Assembly: GCA_051016205.1 (NCBI GenBank)
Contig: CP136534.1
Coordinates: forward strand, 5,828,001-5,892,000
Direction of reading: 5' to 3'
Length of the DNA: 64,000 nucleotides
DNA from: Acuticoccus sp051016205
GTDB taxonomy: Bacteria > Pseudomonadota > Alphaproteobacteria > Rhizobiales > Amorphaceae
Part shown: one piece after another, positions 34,493 through 42,772 of the stretch
Numbering within the stretch: position 1 is the first letter of the stretch
How the letters are laid out: each line of letters opens with the position of its first letter
Translations under genes and position numbers: made by a program
The notes under the pieces: model-generated
What the model was told of the DNA's origin: nothing
The model's database searches: none
The model's input: the letters and a program-made list of their open reading frames with translations, nothing else

Positions 34493-35044
34493 TCACCCAT
34501 CGGGCCGCCACTTTTCCATCGCACCGTCCAAGGGTGTGCCGGCAAGGGCGTTGGTGTAGTTGCTCATCACCTTGATGGCGAGACCGAGCACCACCTCCAG
34601 CGCCTGCTGCCGTGTGAAGCCCGCTTCGACAAACGCCTCGAAATCCTCGCCCGCCACAGCGCCCTTTGCAGCAAGCACCTTGCCAGAGAACACACGCAAC
34701 GCTTCAAGACGCGGATCGGCAAGCGGGTTGCCGTCGCGCAAAGCCGTCACATCCTCAGCGCTCATCCCCGAGCGGGAGGAGAGGAAGGCGTGCCACGGGC
34801 GGCAATACGTGCAACCGTTCTCAACGTTCGCCACCTGGTAGACCACCTGACGCTCTGCGGGGGACAGGCTGGTCTCATCGAACATGGCCCACGTTTCCAC
34901 GTAGGCTTTGAGGAGGGCGGGCGCCTCGGCCATCACCCTTTCAAGGTTGGGGACGGTACCGAGCGCTGCCTCTGCTTTTTTCAGAAGCGCTGCGGATTCA
35001 CCGGGCGCGCTAGACGGATCGTGCAGGCGAAAGCCGTTTTTCAT
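34493..35044 (-). CDS. Carboxymuconolactone decarboxylase / AhpD-like protein
   Basis: The 183-residue all-helical protein has the redox motif in ENGCTYCRPWHAFL (CxxC followed by His), characteristic of AhpD-type peroxidase-related proteins. It is the last gene of the minus-strand operon, 25 bp after the amidinotransferase-like gene, and convergent with the cysteine hydrolase (12 bp gap). The exact role is unknown; such proteins often accompany oxidative catabolic pathways. Confidence 0.82.
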   Translation of the reverse strand: MKNGFRLHDPSSAPGESAALLKKAEAALGTVPNLERVMAEAPALLKAYVETWAMFDETSLSPAERQVVYQVANVENGCTYCRPWHAFLSSRSGMSAEDVTALRDGNPLADPRLEALRVFSGKVLAAKGAVAGEDFEAFVEAGFTRQQALEVVLGLAIKVMSNYTNALAGTPLDGAMEKWRPDG

Positions 35045-35068
35045 GGGGTCACACCAGGGCTCGGGAGG

Positions 35069-35971
35069 CTAAAGGGGGTCGCGATGAAGGCCTTGGCACA
35101 GGCAGTGCGGCCCCCCTCCGCCGAGGGTGAACAGGCTGAGGTCGGGGTCGTAGACGGTCAATCCCTCCGCCTTCATCTTGGCGTTCAGCATTGTGTTTTG
35201 GCGCGTAGAGAGCACCCGGCCCTCACCGAGGGCGACAATATTGCAGCCAAGGCCCATCGCCTCGCGGTAGCCCACCGACAGCGTTCTGATCTGATGGTCG
35301 GCGAGAACTTTCAGGAACCAGTCCGGCAACGCGTCTTCGCACACGGCCGCAAGGCTCGGGGCGGCCATGGCGAAGGACACATCAAGGTGCACGAAGTAGG
35401 GCGGGAACGGCACCGTGTACGCTTCCCACCCCATGGCGCGGAACCAGCCGGCCACCTCTTCAGCGCCAGAGGCTTCGCTGCGCTCACCGCCATAGCCGCA
35501 AAACACAAGGCCCGGCTTGACGATATGAAGGTCACCTCCCTCGAAGTGACCTGCCGTCACCATCTTCCAGACGGGGATTCCCATCCGCTCGTAAAACTCC
35601 AGCGCCAGCGCATAGTCGCCGCGTCTGTAAGGGGTCTGGATCATGGTGATCACAGCACCCCAGGGGGTCATGAAAGAAGAGTCGCGGGCAAAGACGGCGT
35701 AGGCGTTGTGCGGCCTGGCCGGGAGGTAATGGCAGGTCACCCCAGCCTCTTCGTAGGCGGCCACCATCTCGCCGTGCTGGGAGAGGGCGAGCGCCCTATC
35801 GAAGCTGTGCCCCTCAGACAGCGTCTGCCGTGCCACCGCCGACACTGGCCGCCATGCAAAATGGTCCGGCGCGCCGAGGAGAACGTGGCGCAACACACCG
35901 GTCTCCGAGTTAAGGCCGAAGGGGATAACCGCCGGTCTGTGCGCGGGAAGGACGGGCTCGGTCTCGCTCAC
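35069..35971 (-). CDS. Amidinotransferase/DDAH-superfamily guanidine-modifying hydrolase
   Basis: The 300-residue protein has the pentein-fold catalytic set: FARDSSFM (Asp), HFEGGDLHI (the EGGD substrate motif), FVHLDVSFAM (catalytic His) and a C-terminal GGGPHCLCQ with the nucleophilic Cys. This group includes dimethylarginine dimethylaminohydrolase, arginine deiminase and amidinotransferases, which act on guanidino carbons. The start overlaps the creatininase stop by four bases. It is strong evidence that the operon handles a guanidino compound. The substrate cannot be set by sequence. Confidence 0.88.
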   Translation of the reverse strand: MSETEPVLPAHRPAVIPFGLNSETGVLRHVLLGAPDHFAWRPVSAVARQTLSEGHSFDRALALSQHGEMVAAYEEAGVTCHYLPARPHNAYAVFARDSSFMTPWGAVITMIQTPYRRGDYALALEFYERMGIPVWKMVTAGHFEGGDLHIVKPGLVFCGYGGERSEASGAEEVAGWFRAMGWEAYTVPFPPYFVHLDVSFAMAAPSLAAVCEDALPDWFLKVLADHQIRTLSVGYREAMGLGCNIVALGEGRVLSTRQNTMLNAKMKAEGLTVYDPDLSLFTLGGGGPHCLCQGLHRDPL

Positions 35972-36741
35972 AGCCCAAAGGCCTCTTTAAGGTTGGCCAC
36001 AAGGCCTTTCACGCAGTCATCGGCAATGCGTGCGCCGAACTCGGCCGTTGCCCTGTTGGGGGGCGACAGCGCGCCTGAGGGCGGCACACCCTGTCTGCTG
36101 GCAGGGAAGAGATCGTAGACGGGGAAGTCTCCGGGCGCTTCGTGGGGGACCTTTGCCATATCCACAAGGTCGCCGTGGTAGTGGAGCATGAGCGAGGTCT
36201 CAAACAGCGCCGCGTGCTCAAGCTCCGTCCCAGGAAAGCCATCGGGCCAAAGGTGGGCAATGGTTTCCTTCGACATGTGATCCCAGTATTCAAGGCGCAT
36301 CACCTTCACGCCTTCGATCCCGCGGATCGTGGCTTCACGAAGGGCAAGGTCGATCCCCTCATAGGTGAACATCATGTTCTCGTAGTGCCCGTTGACGACG
36401 GCAATCTGCTTAGCGCCATGCTCCATGAAGGCGGTCAGAACATCGCGGATCACATGCATCAGCGTGACGGGCGACAGGCTTGTGGTGCCAGGATAGGTCT
36501 GCCCGCCGCCCATGCGCATTTGTGAGCGCGCGCCGTAGATAATGGGCTCTGCCACGATGGCGCCAACCTTTGCCGCCGCCTCCTTCGCAACGGCGGTGGG
36601 GAGGTAACGGTCCACCCCCAAGGGCATGTGGTAGGAGTGCTGCTCGATGGAGCCCACCGGCAGGAGGATCGGCGCCCCCGCCTTCACCTTCGCCTCATAG
36701 TCGGGCCAGGTCATCTCGGCCATCAGAACGGTGTTGGTCAT
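35968..36741 (-). CDS. Creatininase-family amidohydrolase (1)
   Basis: The product is 257 residues from the ATG at 36741, which overlaps the upstream DUF1989 stop as ATGA. Metal-binding and catalytic features of the creatinine amidohydrolase fold are visible: LPVGSIEQHSYHMPLGVDR (Glu/His/Asp ligands), GGGQTYPGTTSL, VVNGHYENMM and ELEHAALFETSLML. Family members open cyclic amides such as creatinine, or cut formamides. A second homologue lies at 41801-42556 in the same operon. Confidence 0.88.
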   Translation of the reverse strand: MTNTVLMAEMTWPDYEAKVKAGAPILLPVGSIEQHSYHMPLGVDRYLPTAVAKEAAAKVGAIVAEPIIYGARSQMRMGGGQTYPGTTSLSPVTLMHVIRDVLTAFMEHGAKQIAVVNGHYENMMFTYEGIDLALREATIRGIEGVKVMRLEYWDHMSKETIAHLWPDGFPGTELEHAALFETSLMLHYHGDLVDMAKVPHEAPGDFPVYDLFPASRQGVPPSGALSPPNRATAEFGARIADDCVKGLVANLKEAFGL

Positions 36742-37463
36742 CTCTGGCTGTCCGCCGCTGTGCCCTTGCCCGTGCCGGCAAGGACCATCAGTTGGGCGTG
36801 GGTGGGCACGCACGCTTCCCCGTTGATGGGGATGATGTCCTGCGGGCAGGCGGACACCACGAAGATCACGTCCATATCCGCCCGGAACGTCACACTGTCG
36901 CCGGGACGCGAGGTGGGAGGCAGCCAGTCGATGCTGTTGCCGGCGCCGACAGGAATGTTCATGAAAAGGTTGAAGGGGGACGGCACCTCAGGGCAGTCAA
37001 ATCCGATCGCCTTCAGGGCAAGGCGCAAATTGTCGGTGCAGCTGTCGTGGTAAACCTCAACGCCAAGCCCGCGGTAGCGCCAGATATCGCAGGCGGCAAT
37101 CAAGGTGTCGTGGACGCCTGGCGACGTGTCTTCCTCAAAGGTGAGGATCGGTTGGCGCTTGTTGCTGACAAGCGGCGCCGGCGGCTGCGGGATGATCCCG
37201 TTGATGGCCGCGCGCACATGGGGCATCGACATGAACTCACCGGGGTCGGCCGCATTGAAGGCCCATGCGTCCACAACCTGCGTGCCTTCGGTGTTGATGA
37301 CGCGCACCCTCTCCCCGCGCCCCACGCGCACAGCAAGGCCCTGGCGGGCAGGCACGGTGTAGCGCTCGCCAACCACGGGGGTTCCGTCCGGCGAGACAGG
37401 GTTTTGCAGCGTTGTGTTGTTGGTGGCGGCAAGGTCGGCCTTTGAGGGCCAGAAAGCGCCCAT
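36738..37463 (-). CDS. Third DUF1989 (urea carboxylase-associated-like) protein
   Basis: The product is about 241 residues from the ATG at 37463. The frame is open to 37589, overlapping the SDR gene, and an AGGAGG right after the SDR stop leaves the start uncertain. It shows VRVINTEGTQVVDAWAFNA, YHDSCTDNLRLALKAIG, FNLFMNIPVG and VVSACPQDIIPINGEA, the same pattern as the two DUF1989 genes of the guanidine operon. It stands alone here, without a partner subunit, and is coupled by ATGA to a creatininase. It may deaminate or decarboxylate a different guanidino or ureido intermediate. Confidence 0.85.
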   Translation of the reverse strand: MGAFWPSKADLAATNNTTLQNPVSPDGTPVVGERYTVPARQGLAVRVGRGERVRVINTEGTQVVDAWAFNAADPGEFMSMPHVRAAINGIIPQPPAPLVSNKRQPILTFEEDTSPGVHDTLIAACDIWRYRGLGVEVYHDSCTDNLRLALKAIGFDCPEVPSPFNLFMNIPVGAGNSIDWLPPTSRPGDSVTFRADMDVIFVVSACPQDIIPINGEACVPTHAQLMVLAGTGKGTAADSQR

Positions 37464-37497
37464 GCCGTGACCGTCGTTCGGTTCGATGGTGGCCTCC

Positions 37498-38259
37498 TCA
37501 GGCTTGATATTCTCCCCGGTCGATGTTGATCGCTTGACCGGTGATGTTGGCGGCAAGGGGACTGGCGAGAAAGACGTAAAGGTTAGCAACGTCCTGCGGC
37601 ACCATCAGACCTTCGATATCCTGCGTGGCTTCGATCTCAGCACGAAGGTGCGCCGCCTCCACCCCCTGCTCGGCCGCCATGGTGTGGAGCGTTGCAAGGG
37701 CCGCATCCGTCCCCACCCAGCCGGGGCAAACGGCATTGACGCGGATTTTGCGCGTTGAAAGTTCGCGCGACCAGGCGCGGCTCAATCCAATCACCGCGTG
37801 CTTTGACGCTGCATAGGCCGAGTAGCCTGCGGGCGCGCAGCGGCCCCAGACGGAGGCGGTGTTGATGATCGCCCCACCGGCCGCCACCTTGTCCAGCACC
37901 GCCTGGGTGACGCGGAACATCCCCATCACATTGATTTGAAAGGTTCTGGCGACGGTCTCCATGGCGTCAGGGTCGTCGAGCCGTGTCTGACGTTCGATCC
38001 CCGCATTGTTGATCAAGACGTCGATGGGGCCGAGGGAGGCACCAAGCTGCTCCACCGCCGCCCCATCTGAGACATCGCACTGAATCGCTGCCACCTTGCC
38101 GTCGGGGGACAGGGCGCGCGCCGTCTCGTGCACACCATCGTCCTCGGCAAGGATGGTGGTTGTGGCACCGGCCTCCACGAACGCTGCAGCCACCGCCCGC
38201 CCAATCCCGCGGCTTGCCCCCGTGACGAGGACCGTCTTGCCGGAAAGATCGATGGTCAT
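37498..38259 (-). CDS. Short-chain dehydrogenase/reductase (1 of 2)
   Basis: The 253-residue SDR has VTGASRGIGRAV, LINNAGIERQ, NTASVWG, YAASKHAVIGLSRA and VCPGWVGTDAAL. The NAD(P) preference cannot be judged reliably, although Ala-Ser-Arg in the loop permits NADP. The start overlaps the next SDR stop by four bases. With its paralogue it probably oxidises successive hydroxyl groups of the compound imported by the adjacent ABC system. Confidence 0.9.
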   Translation of the reverse strand: MTIDLSGKTVLVTGASRGIGRAVAAAFVEAGATTTILAEDDGVHETARALSPDGKVAAIQCDVSDGAAVEQLGASLGPIDVLINNAGIERQTRLDDPDAMETVARTFQINVMGMFRVTQAVLDKVAAGGAIINTASVWGRCAPAGYSAYAASKHAVIGLSRAWSRELSTRKIRVNAVCPGWVGTDAALATLHTMAAEQGVEAAHLRAEIEATQDIEGLMVPQDVANLYVFLASPLAANITGQAINIDRGEYQA

Positions 38260-38972
38260 GCCATCACCGCGCCACCGTTCACATCAAGGACGGAGCCTGT
38301 CATGAAACTGGCGTCCGCGCTGGCAAGGAAGGCGATGGTGCGCGCCACCTCTTCAGCCTCCCCGAGCCGGCCTAGGGGGATGCCTTCGGCAGTCGCCTTA
38401 AGTGTTTCGTATTGCCGCTCCGATTGGAGCATTGCGGTATCCGTCGGCCCCGGCGCGACGGCGTTGACCAGGACGGAGGGTGCCAGTTCGCGCGCAAGGG
38501 AGCGGGTCAGCGCAATCACCCCGCCCTTGGAGGCGCAGTAAGCCGAATACTCCGCCCGCCCCAGATGGGCGAGCTCCGAGGCAACGTTGATGATACGCCC
38601 TGGCCCATCGCGCGGGCCGGCTTGGAAGTGCCGCGCTGCCTCCCGCGCCATCACGAACACGCCGCGCAAGTTGACGGCGATGATGGTGTCGAAATCCTCC
38701 GCGGATGTCTCAAGCAGCGGCTTTTCCAAAACGATGCCTGCGTTGTTGACGAGGCAATCGAGCCCGCCGAGGGTCGTCACCGCCTCACGCACGGCCCTCA
38801 CCGCGTCCGCTTCAACCGACACGTCGCCGCGGATGTGGTGCACCTCACCGGGACAGGGGGCACGGTCGAAAGTCGCGATGCTGGCGCCGCGCGCGGCAAG
38901 TTCGGCCACCGTTGCGCGGCCAATCCCCTTGGCGGCGCCCGTCACCAAGATGCGTTGGCCTTGGAGCGTCAT
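38256..38972 (-). CDS. Short-chain dehydrogenase/reductase (2 of 2)
   Basis: The product is 238 residues from the ATG at 38972, overlapping the ABC ATPase stop as ATGA. It shows VTGAAKGIGRAT, DRAPC (Asp after beta-2 suggests NAD), LVNNAGIVLE, NVASELAH, YCASKGGVIALTRS and VAPGPTDTAM. It is similar in length and fold to the neighbouring SDR but clearly diverged, so not a recent duplicate. Confidence 0.9.
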   Translation of the reverse strand: MTLQGQRILVTGAAKGIGRATVAELAARGASIATFDRAPCPGEVHHIRGDVSVEADAVRAVREAVTTLGGLDCLVNNAGIVLEKPLLETSAEDFDTIIAVNLRGVFVMAREAARHFQAGPRDGPGRIINVASELAHLGRAEYSAYCASKGGVIALTRSLARELAPSVLVNAVAPGPTDTAMLQSERQYETLKATAEGIPLGRLGEAEEVARTIAFLASADASFMTGSVLDVNGGAVMA

Positions 38973-39835
38973 AGACCTGCGACCTTCAGGGCGGGCTTTG
39001 CCACGTCGTCCACCACCGCCTCGCCTGCGCGATTGCGCCATTGGGCGAAGATGGTGCGCATGGTGGCCGCATCGCCGCCCTCCTCGCCCGAGCCCACATC
39101 AAGCGGCGGCTTCTTGGCGGGGTCGAGGCGAATGTCCTCCGTGATGGTGGACCCGTAAGCGCTCGGCTCGTGGGGGTCGGTGCGCGCCTTGTCGATCATC
39201 AACACGCGCGTGCCGAGAGTGAAAGCTTCCTGGATATCGTGGGTGACCATCACGATGGTCATCTTGTTGCGCGCCCAAAGATCCAGGATCAGTCGGTGCA
39301 TGGCGCGCTTTGTGGCATGGTCCAGCGCCCCGAACGGTTCATCCAGGAGGAGCACCTTAGGCTCCATGATGAGGGCCTGGGCAATGGCAAGGCGCTGCTG
39401 CATGCCGCCTGAGAGCTGCGTGGGGCATTTCTTCAAATGCGGGCCGAGGCCGACCTCCTCAAGGAGTGCGGTCGCCTGCTCCTTGAGCCGCCGACGACGG
39501 GCGCCGAACATATGCCCCGTGATGGGTGCGGCGCGAAGCTGTGGCCCCATCATCACGTTGGACAGGACGGTGCGGTGGGGGAACACGGAGTAGCGCTGGA
39601 ACACCACGCCACGGTCCGGCTGGGGCTCAGGATCGATGGGGACGCCGTCGATCAACACCTCGCCGCGGGTGGGACTCTCTTGGGAGAGGAGGATGCGCAG
39701 GAGCGTCGTCTTGCCGGCGCCAGAGGGGCCCAGCACCACGCAGAACTCGTGGTCGGGCAGCGTGACCGACACGTTCTCCAAAATGGTGCAGTCGCCATAC
39801 TCTTTGGTGAGGCCGCGCACGACAATCTCGGTCAT
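38969..39835 (-). CDS. ABC transporter ATP-binding protein (NitT/TauT type)
   Basis: The product is 288 residues from the ATG at 39835. It shows Walker A GPSGAGKTT, the Q-loop VFQRYSVFPH, the ABC signature LSGGMQQRLAIAQAL, Walker B VLLLDEPFGALD and the H-loop VTHD. The C-terminal extension of about 60 residues (AYGSTITEDIRLDP onward, ending in the IFAQWRN region) is longer than in SsuB/TauB and matches ATPases of the urea-carboxylase-region transporters as I remember them. It energises the adjacent permease and is coupled to both neighbours by 4-nt overlaps. Confidence 0.92.
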   Translation of the reverse strand: MTEIVVRGLTKEYGDCTILENVSVTLPDHEFCVVLGPSGAGKTTLLRILLSQESPTRGEVLIDGVPIDPEPQPDRGVVFQRYSVFPHRTVLSNVMMGPQLRAAPITGHMFGARRRRLKEQATALLEEVGLGPHLKKCPTQLSGGMQQRLAIAQALIMEPKVLLLDEPFGALDHATKRAMHRLILDLWARNKMTIVMVTHDIQEAFTLGTRVLMIDKARTDPHEPSAYGSTITEDIRLDPAKKPPLDVGSGEEGGDAATMRTIFAQWRNRAGEAVVDDVAKPALKVAGL

Positions 39836-40653
39836 GCACTGCGCCCAATGTGGTACCAGCGCGACGTGATGCGTGAGGCAAGCGCCAGTGCATAGTCCAT
39901 CAAGAAGGCAAGGAGCGTGATCCACGCCACGTACGGCAGGATGACCTCCATGGACAAATACCGCCGCACCAAGAAGATGCGATAGCCGAGCCCACCTTCG
40001 GACGCGATGGCCTCAGAGGCAATCAAGAACAGCCAGGTGGCACCCAAGGACAGACGCAAGCTATCGAACAGACGTGGCAAGACCTGGGGGAACACCACGA
40101 GCGTCATCATCTGCCAGGTGGACGCCCCAAGCGTCTGCGCCTTGACGATTTGCTCACGCGGGATCTGGGCCACCGCAAGAGCAATGTCACGGGTCAGGAA
40201 GGGCGCAACGCCAAAAACGATGAGTACGATCTTAGAAGTCTCGCCGAGCCCGAAGATGATGAAAAGGATGGGCAGCACCGCCAACGGCGGGATCAAGGAG
40301 AACGCCGCCAGGAACGGCCCGAAAAAGGCCCGAAGGTACGGCAGGAACCCCAGCGGAATACCGATCAAAATACACAAGAGCGTTGAGATGGACAGGCCCA
40401 TGAAGATCCGCTGAAGGCTGATCAACGTGTCGGTCCAGAACACATACTCGCCCGTGCGACGGTTTTCCTGGAAGGCCAAACGCTCCAGCGCCTCGCCGAT
40501 GGTGCTGAAGGACGGCATCAGCTTGTCGCTGGGGTTGGCCGTCAACCGCACATCCGAGCCGATGGCATAGATGAGGATCACCAGGGCGAATGGCAGGAGT
40601 GCCAGTAGCAATCCCGCCGGACGCGTGGGCACGTAGTTGATGGCGCGCTTCAT
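39832..40653 (-). CDS. ABC transporter permease (NitT/TauT type)
   Basis: The 273-residue protein has six predicted helices and the cytoplasmic EAA-type coupling loop (around AQTLGASTWQMMTLVVFPQVLPRL). It is of the SsuC/TauC/NrtB class, presumably acting as a homodimer. A long periplasmic segment near the N-terminus (DVRLTANPSDKLMPSF) is typical of the class. It is separated from the binding-protein gene by 72 bp rich in short GC inverted repeats, a possible site of differential expression. Confidence 0.92.
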   Translation of the reverse strand: MKRAINYVPTRPAGLLLALLPFALVILIYAIGSDVRLTANPSDKLMPSFSTIGEALERLAFQENRRTGEYVFWTDTLISLQRIFMGLSISTLLCILIGIPLGFLPYLRAFFGPFLAAFSLIPPLAVLPILFIIFGLGETSKIVLIVFGVAPFLTRDIALAVAQIPREQIVKAQTLGASTWQMMTLVVFPQVLPRLFDSLRLSLGATWLFLIASEAIASEGGLGYRIFLVRRYLSMEVILPYVAWITLLAFLMDYALALASRITSRWYHIGRSA

Positions 40654-40725
40654 GAGCCGTCGCCTTGCAAGGGCGGGCCGACCGCCCGTGGGGCGAACAC
40701 TGGCGGCGCGGCCCGCAACACCAAT

Positions 40726-41784
40726 TTAAAGCTTGCCTTCCACCGCCATCTTGGTGAACTCGGAATTGATCCGCAGCTTCACGTTATCGGCGTCGCCGAG
40801 GATAGAGCCGTCAGGAAATTCGATCCCCACGAAGTCTTCGCTGGCGGCGTTCTCACCGAACAAACCCACCTCGAAGGAGAACTTGCGGACGAAATCCCAG
40901 GTCTCTTTATGCCTGTCGGAGGTCAAGAGGTCGTAGGCTTCTGCGGGGTCATAGTACATTTTGGTGGAAGCCAGCTGGGCCTTATAGTCATCCACGGTGC
41001 CGCCGGACATGTCAGCAAGATCGGCAATCATCTCTTCGGCAGCTTCGTCACCGCCGGACATGATTTGCATGGTCTCATACCAAGCGCCAACGAACGCTTT
41101 GACGAAGTCCGGGTCGCTCTCCACCGTCTCGGTGTGGAACAACATGACATCGACAATTTCTTCAGGCGTGGACGCAGAATCGAACACGCGGCTTGATCCC
41201 TCCACACCGTTTTGCATGGACAGAAGCATCGGGTTCCACGCCACAGCATGCTTGATCTCGTCGGAGCCGATATAGGCGGGCGCAATGTCCGCATCGGTGA
41301 TGTTGACCGTGTTCACGTCGCGCAGGGACAGCCCATTCTCTTCAAGTGCGCGGGACAGGAGATAGTGGGAGACCGTCAGTTCGAAGAGGTGGATGGTCTC
41401 GCCTTTGAAGTCGGTGACGGAGTCCACAGTCTTTGACAAGATCCCGTCATTGCCGTTGGAGAAGTCACCGGCAAGGGCAATGGTAGTGTCGACGCCGCCT
41501 GCTGCGGGAATGGTCAAACCATCCATGGAGGCCACAGCCATCCCGTCCAAATCGCCGGCGACGAACTGGTTGATGCCGCCCACATAGTCGTTGACCTGTA
41601 CCACCTCGATGTCGACGCCGTACTTTTTCTCCCATTTGTCGAGAATGCCGTTCTGATCCATCCACCCGTACGGCATGAAGCCCACATAGATGTTGTAGCC
41701 GACGCGGTAAGTCTTGGCTTCGGCGGCCAATGGTGCACTCAACACGAGGGCGCCTGCGCACAGGGCAAGAAGCGTTCGGTTCAT
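40726..41784 (-). CDS. ABC transporter substrate-binding protein, urea-carboxylase-region class
   Basis: The product is 352 residues from the ATG at 41784, preceded by AAGGAAAGG. A Sec signal peptide ends at LAAEA-KTYRV. The mature sequence has the NitT/TauT binding fold with YVGFMPYGWMDQNGI, DGLTIPAAGGVDTT, GDFSNGNDGIL and FELTVSHYLLSRAL. From memory these blocks mark the binding proteins encoded next to urea/guanidine carboxylases. The ligand is probably guanidine or a substituted guanidine. Notably it sits in this operon rather than in the riboswitch operon. Confidence 0.9.
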   Translation of the reverse strand: MNRTLLALCAGALVLSAPLAAEAKTYRVGYNIYVGFMPYGWMDQNGILDKWEKKYGVDIEVVQVNDYVGGINQFVAGDLDGMAVASMDGLTIPAAGGVDTTIALAGDFSNGNDGILSKTVDSVTDFKGETIHLFELTVSHYLLSRALEENGLSLRDVNTVNITDADIAPAYIGSDEIKHAVAWNPMLLSMQNGVEGSSRVFDSASTPEEIVDVMLFHTETVESDPDFVKAFVGAWYETMQIMSGGDEAAEEMIADLADMSGGTVDDYKAQLASTKMYYDPAEAYDLLTSDRHKETWDFVRKFSFEVGLFGENAASEDFVGIEFPDGSILGDADNVKLRINSEFTKMAVEGKL

Positions 41785-41800
41785 GGGGTTAGCCTTTCCT

Positions 41801-42556
41801 TCAAGTCGCAGCTGGAGCCGGCGGCAGTGTGGGCCAGTCCTCGGCGAGAGCTTGGGTGAGCCAAGCGGCGAGGTCTTCGACGATGGTGTCGACCATCGCC
41901 GCACCGTCCTCGGCGCTGGATTGTGTGGGGGCACCGACCACGCCTGTGGGGGTCGTAGCGGGCATGGCGTAGGAGAAGCGGGTGCCGGGCGTTACGTCTT
42001 TGACGTCGAATGCCTTATCCATCCGCACCATTTCTGGACGCAGGTGAAGCAATACGGAGGTTTCGCCGCGGTTGGCGTGGATGTCGTCGCCATCACGGAA
42101 GTAAAGCGCGCCGACGCGGGGGGAGATGTCCCACAGGCCCATGGTGGCAAAGCGGGCGCGCGCAAACTCGTATCTCAACTGCAAAATCGCGCTCTTTAAG
42201 GGCGCATCATTGGTGCCGTGGCCCGACAGGAAAAGCAGCTTGGTCAGCCCGTTTGCCACCGCCCAGCGGCCAAGTTCCACCGCCACCTGCGTCAGGGTTT
42301 GCGGGTGGAGGGACAGGGTCCCTGGCCACCTGTCGGTGTGGCCGAGGGAGCACCCGTATGCAAGGCCCGGAAGGACGAGCACGTTCGCCGCTTCACCTGC
42401 TTTGACGGCCAGCGTTTCGGCGCTGATGGTGTCGCAACCTGCGGCAAGGTGAGGCCCGTGCTGCTCCGTCGCTCCCACGGGGAGGACCGCAAGGTCCCGC
42501 CCTGAGGCGATCATCGCGCCGATCTCATCGCTCGTCATCAGGTCCCAGCGGGGCAT
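41801..42556 (-). CDS. Creatininase-family amidohydrolase (2)
   Basis: The product is 251 residues from the ATG at 42556, preceded by GGAG; an open frame to 42682 lacks coding character. It shows LPVGATEQHGPHLAAGCD (Glu/His/Asp ligands), GHTDRWPGTLSLHP, FLSGHGTNDAP and ANRGETSVLLHLRPEMV. First gene of the minus-strand operon, 17 bp before the binding-protein gene. It differs from the other creatininase homologue at many positions, so the two probably act on different substrates or successive steps. Confidence 0.88.
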   Translation of the reverse strand: MPRWDLMTSDEIGAMIASGRDLAVLPVGATEQHGPHLAAGCDTISAETLAVKAGEAANVLVLPGLAYGCSLGHTDRWPGTLSLHPQTLTQVAVELGRWAVANGLTKLLFLSGHGTNDAPLKSAILQLRYEFARARFATMGLWDISPRVGALYFRDGDDIHANRGETSVLLHLRPEMVRMDKAFDVKDVTPGTRFSYAMPATTPTGVVGAPTQSSAEDGAAMVDTIVEDLAAWLTQALAEDWPTLPPAPAAT

Positions 42557-42772
42557 TCCATCACTCCGGGCGCTCTTGGGAGATCCCTTCTGCAACGGTC
42601 GTGCCAGACACTTGTTTCGCCCGATCGGTGGGCGATGCGGCCCGCATCCGCCCACTTCGTGAGCATAATTCGCCCATCGCATAGAATTTAGGCAATGCCG
42701 CTGACCGCTGCCGATACCGCTGGCCTCGACTTTGCAGCGCAGCGCACCAGTCCCTCACAAGACAGGCAAACC

